A stretch of DNA of 8,263 bases, taken from assembly GCA_903897985.1 (NCBI GenBank), contig CAIUDS010000010.1:1-8263 (forward strand). The letters are read 5' to 3'. Shown piece after piece: positions 1 through 6,189 of this stretch. The stretch is from an uncultured delta proteobacterium (GTDB lineage: Bacteria > RBG-13-61-14 > DRUE01). A program made the translations under genes and the position numbers. The notes beneath the pieces were generated by a model. The model did not search any database and was not told the origin of the DNA. It was given only the letters and a program-made list of their open reading frames with translations. Position 1 is the first letter of the stretch, and each line of letters begins with the position of its first letter.

Positions 1-714
1 CGCTTGATCTCCAAGGGGACCGAGTAGGCGGGATAGTCCAAGAACTTGAATTGCGTGAGGCAATCATAGCCTTTCCCGACATAGCCCCCAATCTGCATCC
101 CCAAGTGCTTCAGTGGACCCGAGGCGCGGAGCAGATCCGGTTCCTGGATATGCGGGATCCGGCTTTCTTTGAGATGATCCTTGACGATCCGGCATATTTC
201 CTCAAAACACCACGAGACGATCGCTGGATCCTGTTTCTTGACCGAGTTGATCTGCTCCCTCCACAACGAGCTGGCATAGTCCATGGTAAAAGAGAGGGGT
301 TTGTGGATTTTTTCGAGCTCGATCTTTCTCGTCCGGTGGCGGAACTTGATTTTGAGCGGGGCTAGATAAAAAAACTTCGTCTCTGATCTCCAGGTCAACC
401 GCAATAGTCTCAAAATCTCCCCATTCCAGATCATACCAAAGCCTGATGGATTCACCGATACTTTCACCAGCGCTTCCTTGCTGAATCCGATCATGACCAA
501 CATTTCCTTTTACCAGCCCAAACTTCCGGTCTAATTTGCGATCAGTGCTTACAGCGATGTAGTCAGATTTGGTAGCGCCGTAGGGCGTAACCAGGGCAAC
601 CCGGACCGCGCCTTTTTTGCGCAGGTATAGTTTAGCCGGCTCGGATAGATCGTGAAAATAATATTGCGGTCCACCGGTGTCCCTGCTCCCGGTTTTGGTC
701 TGCTGCAAATGCAT
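1..714 (-). pseudogene. Frameshifted PD-(D/E)XK nuclease-like gene, 3' end outside the window
   Basis: Read from ATG 714, the first frame codes about 114 sensible residues. It then turns into a proline- and charge-rich tail ending at 202. If one base of the A run at 368-374 (T run on the coding strand) is dropped, a second stop-free frame continues to base 1, giving at least 237 residues in total. That frame reads KFFYLAPLKIKF and ends in GYDCLTQF...VPLEIKR. The D at 63-65 and the E-I-K at 3-11 are 17 residues apart, the pattern of a PD-(D/E)XK nuclease core, as in many restriction enzymes. The N-terminal part (about 1-110) looks beta-rich and may be a DNA-recognition domain; I do not recognise its family. 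The start is supported by CTCCC at 724-728 (GGGAG on the coding strand, 9 nt from ATG) and a promoter at 741-769. It could be a decayed gene, a sequencing error in a homopolymer, or a gene expressed through slippage. The nuclease assignment rests on the motif alone. Confidence 0.6.
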
Positions 715-740
715 TGGGCTCTGCTCCCTTATTTTTTCCG

Positions 741-769
741 AGTCTACCTTGCTCTACATGATAAGTCAA
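741..769 (-). promoter_or_regulatory. Predicted sigma70 promoter of the nuclease-like gene
   Basis: On the minus strand a -35 box TTGACT (769-764) and a -10 box TAGACT (746-741) are separated by exactly 17 nt. A start near 734 would give a leader of about 20 nt that holds the GGGAG ribosome site of the gene starting at 714. The -10 matches the consensus at four of six positions, so strength is uncertain, but the geometry is right. Confidence 0.55.
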
Positions 770-800
770 TTAAAACCTTTGCCCCGCGCCGGGTCAAGCC

Positions 801-829
801 TTGACAACCAGGGCTGTTTCAGGTTAATA
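801..829 (+). promoter_or_regulatory. Predicted sigma70 promoter of the permease gene
   Basis: A perfect -35 box TTGACA (801-806) is followed at 16-17 nt by a weak -10 region (GTTAAT or TTAATA, 823-829). It points toward the permease gene at 874 and lies back to back with the minus-strand promoter at 741-769. The leader would be about 38 nt and contains the hairpin at 842-859. Confidence 0.45.
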
Positions 830-841
830 AAAGGGCTGTCA

Positions 842-859
842 GCAGGCAGGAACGCCTGC
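842..859. repeat. GCAGGC palindrome in the permease leader
   Basis: GCAGGC (842-847) and GCCTGC (854-859) form a 6-bp all-but-one G/C stem around the loop AGGAAC. It lies between the predicted transcription start (about 836) and the ribosome site GGAGG (865-869). The same stem, with a different loop, recurs at 3896-3912, so it is probably a copy of a dispersed palindromic repeat rather than a dedicated regulator. It could still affect translation of the permease. Confidence 0.5.
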
Positions 860-873
860 GGCATGGAGGCGAG

Positions 874-1764
874 ATGTCAATCTGGATCAGTATCTTGTTG
901 ATCACGATTTGCGCGCTGATGTGGGACATCGGGGTGGTCTTGCAGAAGCAGGCCGCGGACTGTTTGCCCAGGATCGCGTTCGGGAGGGAATTGCCTGGCA
1001 CGATTCTAGCTTGTCTCAAGCACTGGAAATGGACCGGGGGATTGATCGCCTCGGCCGCGGGCTGGGGGGTTTTCGCGTATGCCTTGAACTTCACCCCGGT
1101 CTCCCTGGCCCGGACCATTCAAGGCTCCGGCTTTGTCATCCTGGCTTTCTTCTCCATCCTGTTCCTCAATCACCGCCTCAAGCCCTGGGAATGGGTCGGT
1201 GTCTTCGTGATCACCGCCGGCGTGGCGGCCCTGGGATTCAGCGATCCGCCCGCGGCCCAGACTCAGCCCGCGATCATGCCTTTGCGGCTGGCGCTTTTGG
1301 CCGGGGGGTTCATCACCTTTTTGCTCCTGCTTTACAGCCTCAAGAAGATTTTTCATTTCGGCTTTCAATGGACCATAATTTTCGCCATGAGCGCCGGCAT
1401 TACCCTGGGCATGGGCGATGTCTCGACCAAGACTTTGCTCACCGCCGCGGGCAAGCACCAATATATCCTGGCCTTCGGCATGGTCGGACCGTTCCTGATC
1501 GGAACCTATCTCACCGGCCAGATGCTCCTCACCCGATCCTACCAGCACGGCCGCGCCATCCTGGTCACCGCGATTTCGGATTTTTGCTCAAGGGTGCTGG
1601 CGATCATTTTCGGGGTGGTTGCTCTGGGCGAAGCCTTTCCCACCAGCCCGCTGCTCAAGGGCCTGCGCATCGGGGGCCTGGCCGCGATCATCCTGGGCGC
1701 GGCCTTGATGACGCGGTTTTCCGGCGAGCAATTGGCCGAGGAGTTGGAGGTTGGCAGGAAATGA
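874..1764 (+). CDS. DMT-superfamily (EamA/NIPA-like) membrane permease
   Basis: A 296-residue integral membrane protein of the drug/metabolite transporter type, in the inner membrane. Hydrophobic segments can be seen at about residues 4-24, 54-73, 80-98, 105-123, 137-157, 166-185, 197-219, 228-251 and 265-283, so nine and perhaps ten helices. They fall into two halves, as expected for the duplicated EamA fold, and the length is normal for the family. The first helix carries MWDIGVVLQKQA, reminiscent of the NIPA/EamA branch. The substrate cannot be told from sequence. ATG 874 has GGAGG at 865-869, a short spacing of 4 nt. The gene has its own promoter at 801-829. The stop codon is 49 nt before the glycosidase start and no terminator is seen between them, so the two may be co-transcribed. 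A link to sugar export or import is only suggested by that neighbour. Confidence 0.85.
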   Translation: MSIWISILLITICALMWDIGVVLQKQAADCLPRIAFGRELPGTILACLKHWKWTGGLIASAAGWGVFAYALNFTPVSLARTIQGSGFVILAFFSILFLNHRLKPWEWVGVFVITAGVAALGFSDPPAAQTQPAIMPLRLALLAGGFITFLLLLYSLKKIFHFGFQWTIIFAMSAGITLGMGDVSTKTLLTAAGKHQYILAFGMVGPFLIGTYLTGQMLLTRSYQHGRAILVTAISDFCSRVLAIIFGVVALGEAFPTSPLLKGLRIGGLAAIILGAALMTRFSGEQLAEELEVGRK

Positions 1765-1775
1765 CCCGGTTATTT

Positions 1776-1798
1776 ACCGCAGAGAGAACGCGGAGAAT
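1776..1798. repeat. Short intergenic repeat, copy 1
   Basis: This 23-bp stretch reads ACCGCAG, then AGA, then GAACGCGGAGAAT. It matches 3961-3982 at every position except the inner 2-3 bases. The two copies lie in direct orientation on either side of the glycosidase gene. This one fills most of the 49-nt gap between the permease and the glycosidase, just before the GGAGG ribosome site at 1800-1804. Confidence 0.7.
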
Positions 1799-1813
1799 TG
1801 GAGGATAGAAGAG

Positions 1814-3844
1814 ATGGCTGATCCGGAGCGCGAGAAAAGAATAAAAGAATTGCTATCGCAGATGACGCTCGGGGAAAAGATCGGGCAGATGACGGCGTGC
1901 ACGGCGCTCTGGAAACATGCGGTCATGCTGCCGCGCTACAACCTCTGGACCTATGACTCGGGCCGGAACAAACGGCTGGGCATCCCGGCCCATAAATTCA
2001 CCGACGGTCCGCGCGGGGTGACCATTGGGCATAGCACCTGCTTCCCGGTGTCTATGGCGAGGGGCGCAAGCTGGGACGCGGAACTCGAGGAACGGGTGGG
2101 CGAGGTTATCGGCTATGAGGGTCGGGCGCAGGGCGCGAACCATTATGGCGGGGTGTGCATCAATTTGCTCCGGCATCCGGGCTGGGGCCGGGCGCAGGAG
2201 ACCTATGGGGAGGATCCGCATCACTTGGGCGAAATGGGCGTGGCGCTGACCAAGGGCGTGCAGAAGCATATGATGGCGTGCGCCAAGCATTTCGCGTGCA
2301 ACTCGATCGAGGAATCCCGGTTTTTCGTGAGCGCAAAAATTGACGAACGGACCCTGCGCGAAATCTATCTGCCCCATTTCAAGAGATGCGTGGACGCGGG
2401 CGTGGCCACGGTCATGAGCGCCTACAACCGCGTGAACGGCGAATACTGCGGGCATAGCCGGCATCTGCTCTTCGAAATTCTGAAACAGGACTGGGGCTTT
2501 GACGGGTTCGTGGTCTCGGATTTCCTCTGGGGAGTGCGCGACGGCAAGGCCGCGGCCAATGCCGGCTTGGACATTGAGATGCCGATCAAGCGCTTCTACG
2601 GGAGCAGCCTGAAGAAGCTGGTTTTGCGCGGAGAGGTGCCGGAGAAAAATATTGACGATTCGGTCCTGAGGATTCTGCGGCAAAAGGACCGGTTTTCCAA
2701 AGTCGGCTTGCCCTCTTATGACCGGAGCAGGATTGCGGGCAAGGACCATTCGGCGCTCGCGCGGGAAGTGGCAATCAAGAGTATGGTCCTCCTAAAGAAT
2801 GACCCTCGGGTCCTGCCGCTGGACCGGAATAAGATCAGGACCATCGCGGTGATCGGGAAGCTGGCGGACAAAGCCAATATCGGCGACATCGGCAGTTCCA
2901 AGGTGCGGCCGCCGTATGTAGTGACCCCGCTGGCCGGAATTACCGGCCGAGCCGGAGCCGCGGTTAAAATTATCTATGAGCGTGGCGACCATCTCGATGC
3001 CGCCAAACTGGCCGCGCGCAATGCGGACGCGGTTGTGATCGTTGCGGGCCTGACCGCCAAGAATGAGGGCGAGTTCTTGCCTGTGCCCCTGATCAAGATC
3101 GGCGGAGACCGCATCAACCTGGACCTGCCCAAAGACCAGGAAGAGCTTGTCCTGGCCATTGCCCCGGAACACAAGAATTGTGTGGTGGTGCTCGAGGGCG
3201 GGAGCGCGATCACCATGGAGAGATGGCGCGACAAGGTGCCGGCGATCCTGATGGCCTGGTATCCGGGGATGGAGGGAGGCAACGCCATTGCGGATATTTT
3301 GTTCGGCGAGGCCAATCCCAGCGGCAAGCTCCCGTGCGTGTTCCCGAAGTCAACCGACCAGCTTCCTTTTTTCGACAACCATGCCAAGGAGATCGAATAC
3401 GGCTACTATCATGGCTACCGGTTGTTTGACAAAAAGGGACTGGAGCCGGCTTTTGCGTTCGGGTTCGGCTTGAGTTACACCACCTACCAATACTCCAACC
3501 TGAGGCTCGACCGTGCGGAGATCGGCCGGAACGGGAAGCTCGTAGCTTCGGTTGACATCAAGAATGCCGGGACCATGGCGGGCGAGGAGATCGTCCAGCT
3601 TTATGTGGGGTATAACGGCAGCAAGGTGGACCGGCCGGTGAAGGACTTGAAGGGCTTTGTCAAACTTGCCCTCCAGCCGGGCGAGACCAAAACCGCGACC
3701 ATCGAGGTCAAGGCAGAAGACCTGGCATATTATGATGTCTCCCAAAAGGCCTGGGAAATCGAGCCGATCGAATACACGGTTTATGTCGGCCCGTCCTCCC
3801 GGCAAAAAGATTTGCGGAGCGCGAGTTTCAAGACTTCAGGTTGA
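1814..3844 (+). CDS. Glycoside hydrolase family 3 (beta-glucosidase-like)
   Basis: A 676-residue GH3 enzyme that would hydrolyse beta-glycosides by the retaining mechanism. The N-terminal TIM-barrel domain (about 1-300) has DGPRG at 64-68, RHPGWGR at 120-126 followed by ETYGEDP, the KH pair at 158-159, SAYNRVNG and VVSDF. The aspartate of VVSDF (D236) is the expected nucleophile. The GH3 C-terminal domain begins near SMVLLKN (about 323); E418 and E420 in the NEGE motif are candidates for the acid/base. A fibronectin III-like domain (about 570-660) closes the protein. There is no signal peptide, so it is probably cytoplasmic and would act on imported oligosaccharides or glycosides. ATG 1814 is chosen over the in-frame ATG at 1751: it has GGAGG 9 nt upstream (1800-1804), and the longer version would translate the intergenic repeat and overlap the permease. 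Whether the substrate is glucoside, xyloside or another glycoside cannot be decided. Confidence 0.93.
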   Translation: MADPEREKRIKELLSQMTLGEKIGQMTACTALWKHAVMLPRYNLWTYDSGRNKRLGIPAHKFTDGPRGVTIGHSTCFPVSMARGASWDAELEERVGEVIGYEGRAQGANHYGGVCINLLRHPGWGRAQETYGEDPHHLGEMGVALTKGVQKHMMACAKHFACNSIEESRFFVSAKIDERTLREIYLPHFKRCVDAGVATVMSAYNRVNGEYCGHSRHLLFEILKQDWGFDGFVVSDFLWGVRDGKAAANAGLDIEMPIKRFYGSSLKKLVLRGEVPEKNIDDSVLRILRQKDRFSKVGLPSYDRSRIAGKDHSALAREVAIKSMVLLKNDPRVLPLDRNKIRTIAVIGKLADKANIGDIGSSKVRPPYVVTPLAGITGRAGAAVKIIYERGDHLDAAKLAARNADAVVIVAGLTAKNEGEFLPVPLIKIGGDRINLDLPKDQEELVLAIAPEHKNCVVVLEGGSAITMERWRDKVPAILMAWYPGMEGGNAIADILFGEANPSGKLPCVFPKSTDQLPFFDNHAKEIEYGYYHGYRLFDKKGLEPAFAFGFGLSYTTYQYSNLRLDRAEIGRNGKLVASVDIKNAGTMAGEEIVQLYVGYNGSKVDRPVKDLKGFVKLALQPGETKTATIEVKAEDLAYYDVSQKAWEIEPIEYTVYVGPSSRQKDLRSASFKTSG

Positions 3845-3854
3845 GCCGCATTTC

Positions 3855-3884
3855 ACCGCAAAGCCGCTAAGGGCACAAAGGAAA
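3855..3884. repeat. Degenerate intergenic repeat (ACCGCAAAG type)
   Basis: Eleven bases after the glycosidase stop lies an A/C/G-only, nearly T-free stretch (ACCGCAAAGCCGCTAAGG, then GCACAAAGG) with a spacing of about 9 bp between CGCAAAG-like units. It resembles the other repeats at 1776-1798, 3921-3957 and 3961-3982 in composition and in its ACCGCA start. It has no coding character. Confidence 0.45.
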
Positions 3885-3895
3885 TTCATTGTGGT

Positions 3896-3912
3896 GCAGG
3901 CTTCCAGCCTGC
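3896..3912. repeat. GCAGGC palindrome, second copy
   Basis: GCAGGC (3896-3901), loop TTCCA, GCCTGC (3907-3912). The stem is identical to the one at 842-859. No T run follows on either strand, so an intrinsic terminator is not supported. It looks like a REP-type extragenic palindrome; the preceding GTGGT is also found beside the palindrome at 4422-4435, on the opposite strand. Confidence 0.55.
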
Positions 3913-3920
3913 CGAATCTC

Positions 3921-3957
3921 AATTCAACCACCAAGACACCAAAGACACCAAGGAATT
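3921..3957. repeat. 9-bp-periodic repeat bounded by AATTC/GAATT
   Basis: The core reads CCAAGACAC, CAAAGACAC, CAAGG, which is a 9-bp period. It is bordered by the inverted pentamers AATTC (3921-3925) and GAATT (3953-3957). It is followed within 4 bp by the repeat at 3961-3982. No open frame with coding character covers it. Confidence 0.55.
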
Positions 3958-3960
3958 GGA

Positions 3961-3982
3961 ACCGCAGCTGAACGCGGAGAAT
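3961..3982. repeat. Short intergenic repeat, copy 2
   Basis: ACCGCAG, CT, GAACGCGGAGAAT: the same 7-bp and 13-bp blocks as at 1776-1798, in the same orientation, with 2 instead of 3 bases between them. Together the two copies bracket the glycosidase gene. Confidence 0.7.
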
Positions 3983-4043
3983 CCTCGAGATTTTGAAGAA
4001 GGGAAAGGCTGATCCAGACTCCGCCCAAAATCTTAACCTTCAA

Positions 4044-4102
4044 CCAAAGGTCTGACCCTTGGGCCTTTTCCTGCAGGCTGGCGAAGTGCCGGTTGCAGGC
4101 AC
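4044..4102. repeat. Pair of imperfect hairpins, possible mobile-element remnant
   Basis: CCAAAGG (4044-4050) and CCCTTGG (4056-4062) pair at six of seven positions around TCTGA. GTGCC (4086-4090) and GGCAC (4098-4102) pair around a 7-nt loop. Between them is the 8-bp palindrome CCTGCAGG. The GGTCTGACCC-like core recalls repeats found beside IS200/RAYT-type transposases, but no transposase is visible. This is a weak assignment. Confidence 0.3.
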
Positions 4103-4107
4103 CCCCC

Positions 4108-4392
4108 TTAACCGGAACATTCACTTTCATCCCCCAACAGTCGGCGAAATTCATCTTCTAGCTCGCCCAATGTGTCATTAATCTCTCCTCGAACGCGCTC
4201 GATTATCTCCATCCATTTTTTTGTTCTGTCCCCGTCTCCCGCCATCTCCATCTCCACACCAAAATGGAATTCGTAAAAGGTATCCACAAGTTGCTTGTTA
4301 ATTTTTTGTAGTTTGGTGGCAGTTGCCTTCGGGAAAAGAATCAGCCTGGTTGCATAATATTCGCGGAAATTTTTATGCGCCTCTGCCGCGGC
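4108..4392 (-). pseudogene. C-terminal remnant of an unknown helical protein
   Basis: The minus-strand frame ending at the TAA at 4108-4110 reads as a believable helical protein from about 4392 downward. It has a hydrophobic/charged periodicity (HKNFREYYATRLILF, KKWMEIIERVRGEIND, LGELEDEFRRLLG) over some 94 residues. The base composition is visibly more AT-rich than in the neighbouring genes. Upstream of 4392 the frame passes through repeat-like sequence and a palindrome (4422-4435) and then into the antisense-free end of rsmE, where its only ATG (4611) lies. No ribosome site supports that start. I read it as the 3' end of a gene whose beginning was lost, perhaps through repeat-mediated rearrangement. 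The family is not recognised. Confidence 0.45.
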
Positions 4393-4421
4393 ATTGCGTC
4401 TGTGTGTCTGCACCACGAATT

Positions 4422-4435
4422 GCGACTGAAGTCGC
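4422..4435. repeat. GCGACT-GA-AGTCGC palindrome
   Basis: A 6-bp perfect stem with a 2-nt centre, about 40 nt beyond the rsmE stop codon. There is no T run after it on the minus strand, so it is not a convincing terminator for the trxB-prmA-rsmE operon. On the minus strand it is followed by GTGGTGCAG, also seen at 3891-3899 on the plus strand, which fits a dispersed extragenic repeat. Confidence 0.5.
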
Positions 4436-4474
4436 CTGCCCAGAAAGGTATGGACTCTGCGACTCGCGTTTCGA

Positions 4475-5296
4475 TTAGGAGAGATCGCCGAAGAGGTATT
4501 GGAGGATGGAGATTGCGGCGATAGGCGCGGTTTCGGCGCGGAGGATTCGGGGACCGAGTCCGAGCGGGGTAAAGCCTTTGGCCATGGCCGCTTCGGCTTC
4601 CTCATCTTCAAAGCCGCCCTCGGGACCGACCAAAAGCAAAATCCGGTTTCCAGTTTCCGGTTTCCGGTTTATGGTTTCGGGTTTAGCGTTTCGAGATTTT
4701 TCCAAGGTTGCCAATTCCCCGCCTTGAGCTTTTTCCCAGAGCACAATTTTTGTGCCTTCAAATTTTTCATCCAGCAATTTCGCAAGTTGGGTGGGATATT
4801 CGATTTGGGGAATCAGGATGCGGCCGGAAAGGTTGACGGACTCTTCGAGGATTTTTCTCCAGCGAAACATTTTCTGGTCCAGGTCTTTGGACTTGAGGTC
4901 CACTACGACCCTTTTGGTGAGGACCGGGATGATTTTTTTCACACCCAATTCGGTTGCCGCGGTAAGCACCTTGTCCAAAGCCTGCTCTTTGATGAGGGCC
5001 TGGGCCAAGGTAAGTTCGAGGCCGGACTCGGTTTTCGGCTCGCGAGTCTCAAGGATTTTGGCCTGGACCCGGCTGGGTGTGCTCTCGATGATTTGCGCGA
5101 GATACTCTTTGCCGGAGCCGTCGTAGAGGGCGACCTTGGCGCCCGGTCCGATGCGGAGCACGGTGCGAATATGGTGCACGGTGTCGTGATCCAGTTCCGC
5201 GATCAGTTCCGGGCCTTCCCGGTGAATCCTTCGGGACGCGACAAAAAATCGGCGCAGGATTTTCCTCACTTTTTTTTCATCAAAATCAGGAGCCAT
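4475..5296 (-). CDS. rsmE: 16S rRNA (uracil-1498-N3)-methyltransferase RsmE
   Basis: A SAM-dependent SPOUT methyltransferase that methylates U1498 (E. coli numbering) of 16S rRNA in the assembled 30S subunit. The N-terminal PUA-like part has RRFFV (15-19) and HHIRTVLRI (41-49). The SPOUT part has LIKEQALDKVLTAATELGV (101-119), LVGPEGGF (222-229) and LGPRILRAETA (247-257), the last two forming the knotted SAM site. The usual EQSxR motif reads VNLSGR (154-159), so the Glu-Gln pair is not conserved. Residues about 200-219 are an insertion built on a 7-residue repeat (KPETINR, KPETGNR). At 273 residues it is somewhat longer than the usual ~245. ATG 5296 has AAGGA 9 nt upstream and overlaps prmA by 31 nt. 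GTG 5269, which would share GTGA with the prmA stop, is an alternative that puts RRFFV near the N-terminus as in most homologues. It is the last gene of the operon. Confidence 0.93.
   Translation of the reverse strand: MAPDFDEKKVRKILRRFFVASRRIHREGPELIAELDHDTVHHIRTVLRIGPGAKVALYDGSGKEYLAQIIESTPSRVQAKILETREPKTESGLELTLAQALIKEQALDKVLTAATELGVKKIIPVLTKRVVVDLKSKDLDQKMFRWRKILEESVNLSGRILIPQIEYPTQLAKLLDEKFEGTKIVLWEKAQGGELATLEKSRNAKPETINRKPETGNRILLLVGPEGGFEDEEAEAAMAKGFTPLGLGPRILRAETAPIAAISILQYLFGDLS
4643..4691. repeat. Seven-copy heptanucleotide tandem repeat inside rsmE
   Basis: Read on the plus strand: CCGGTTT, CCAGTTT, CCGGTTT, CCGGTTT, ATGGTTT, CGGGTTT, AGCGTTT, seven units of exactly 7 bp, each ending in GTTT. 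On the coding strand three units make 21 bp and encode seven residues, visible as KPETINR-KPETGNR in RsmE. One unit more or less would shift the rsmE frame, but the copies are already diverged, which lowers the slippage rate. Confidence 0.85.
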
Positions 5297-6189
5297 CCTT
5301 GTTTTTCCTTTTTCTTTATTATTTGCAGGCCGAGCTTCTTATAGGCCTTGACCACTTCCGCGGACTGATGGGGCAGGATGCCGCTAACGGCGAGCAACCC
5401 GCCGGGCGCCAAATGCGCGACCAGATATTGGGCGAGGCGCTTGAGTTCGCCAAGGAACAGGTTGGCCACGATCAGGTCGAACTTTTTTTTGCTCAGCCGC
5501 TGGTTGGTCTTGTTTCCGGCTTTGACCAGCTTGACCTTTCCCAAGAGACCATTGCGTTTCAAATTGTCCTCCGCCACCCTCAAGGCCAGGGGGTCATTGT
5601 CCACCGCGAGCACCTCTTTTGCTCCCAGCATGGCCGCGGCCATGGCCAGGATGCCGGTGCCGGTGCCAACATCCAGCACCCCCCTGCCCTTTTCCGGCGC
5701 CAGTTCCTCGATTATTTCCAGGCACAGCTTGGTGCTGGGATGAAACCCGGTGCCAAAAGCCAGACCCGGCTCCATGATGATGACCTGCGAGCCGGGCGCC
5801 TCCGCCTCCGCGGGCGCTTTCTGCCATTCCGGCGCCACCCAGAATTTTTCGCTCACCTTGGTCGGAACAATGGTCTCGCGCCAGCGGTTGATCCAATCCT
5901 CATCGGCAATGGCCTGGATTTGTAGTTTGGAAATCGGCTGAAGCGGGAAAAGCGCGGGCAGACTCAAAACATATTTTTCCAGCTTGGCCATGCGGCCGGG
6001 CAGTCTGCGGTCATTGGCAAAAAAACCGGTGAGCCGCTCGTAGCCGGGCCTCCGGTGTTTTTTGGCCTCGGAAAAGATGGCGCCGCCGGAGCCGAGGGCA
6101 TTGAGGAAATCGGAAACGGCTTCCAGAATAAAAACCGGGCCTTCGAGGCCGATCTCGACCCATCCCCGGATCGGCCGCGGCTCGGTCAT
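5266..6189 (-). CDS. prmA: Ribosomal protein L11 methyltransferase PrmA
   Basis: A class I SAM-dependent methyltransferase that in E. coli trimethylates several amino groups of ribosomal protein L11. The N-terminal ~1-100 matches the substrate-binding domain and ends in the family signature DEDWINRWR (97-104). PGLAFGTGFHPST (141-153) is the characteristic PrmA block. The SAM site follows: VLDVGTGTGILA (171-182), acidic D197 in AVDNDP, and DLIVANLFLGEL (238-249). The last is a variant of the NPP-like motif of methyltransferases, with E where PrmA usually has P. The 307-residue length is normal. ATG 6189 shares ATGA with the trxB stop codon, a 4-nt overlap that implies translational coupling; the 3' end overlaps rsmE by 31 nt. 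With rsmE it forms a ribosome-modification pair, a common bacterial neighbourhood. Confidence 0.95.
   Translation of the reverse strand: MTEPRPIRGWVEIGLEGPVFILEAVSDFLNALGSGGAIFSEAKKHRRPGYERLTGFFANDRRLPGRMAKLEKYVLSLPALFPLQPISKLQIQAIADEDWINRWRETIVPTKVSEKFWVAPEWQKAPAEAEAPGSQVIIMEPGLAFGTGFHPSTKLCLEIIEELAPEKGRGVLDVGTGTGILAMAAAMLGAKEVLAVDNDPLALRVAEDNLKRNGLLGKVKLVKAGNKTNQRLSKKKFDLIVANLFLGELKRLAQYLVAHLAPGGLLAVSGILPHQSAEVVKAYKKLGLQIIKKKEKQGWLLILMKKK

Noticed and set aside
51..365. Plus-strand 104-residue reading frame
   Set aside because: It is the exact antisense, in the same codon phase, of the shifted nuclease-like frame, and it has no ribosome site.
366..375. Programmed -1 frameshift at T-TTT-TTA in the nuclease-like gene
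   Set aside because: The heptamer is in the right phase for a classic -1 site, but a -1 shift meets the stop TAG one codon later. Joining the two good frames needs +1 or loss of one T.
1751..1813. In-frame ATG 63 nt upstream of the chosen glycosidase start
   Set aside because: It overlaps the permease, has no good ribosome site and would translate an intergenic repeat. ATG 1814 has GGAGG at 9 nt and starts at the usual GH3 N-terminus.
4422..4435. Intrinsic terminator of the trxB-prmA-rsmE operon
   Set aside because: The stem is short and not followed by a T run on the minus strand.
4108..4611. Full 167-residue minus-strand gene
   Set aside because: Its first part overlaps rsmE by 137 bp out of frame and is Pro/Ser/Lys-rich shadow sequence. 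Only the last ~94 residues look like protein.
4499..5344. 281-residue plus-strand frame opposite rsmE
   Set aside because: Phe-rich composition and no motif; the minus strand carries clear RsmE motifs.
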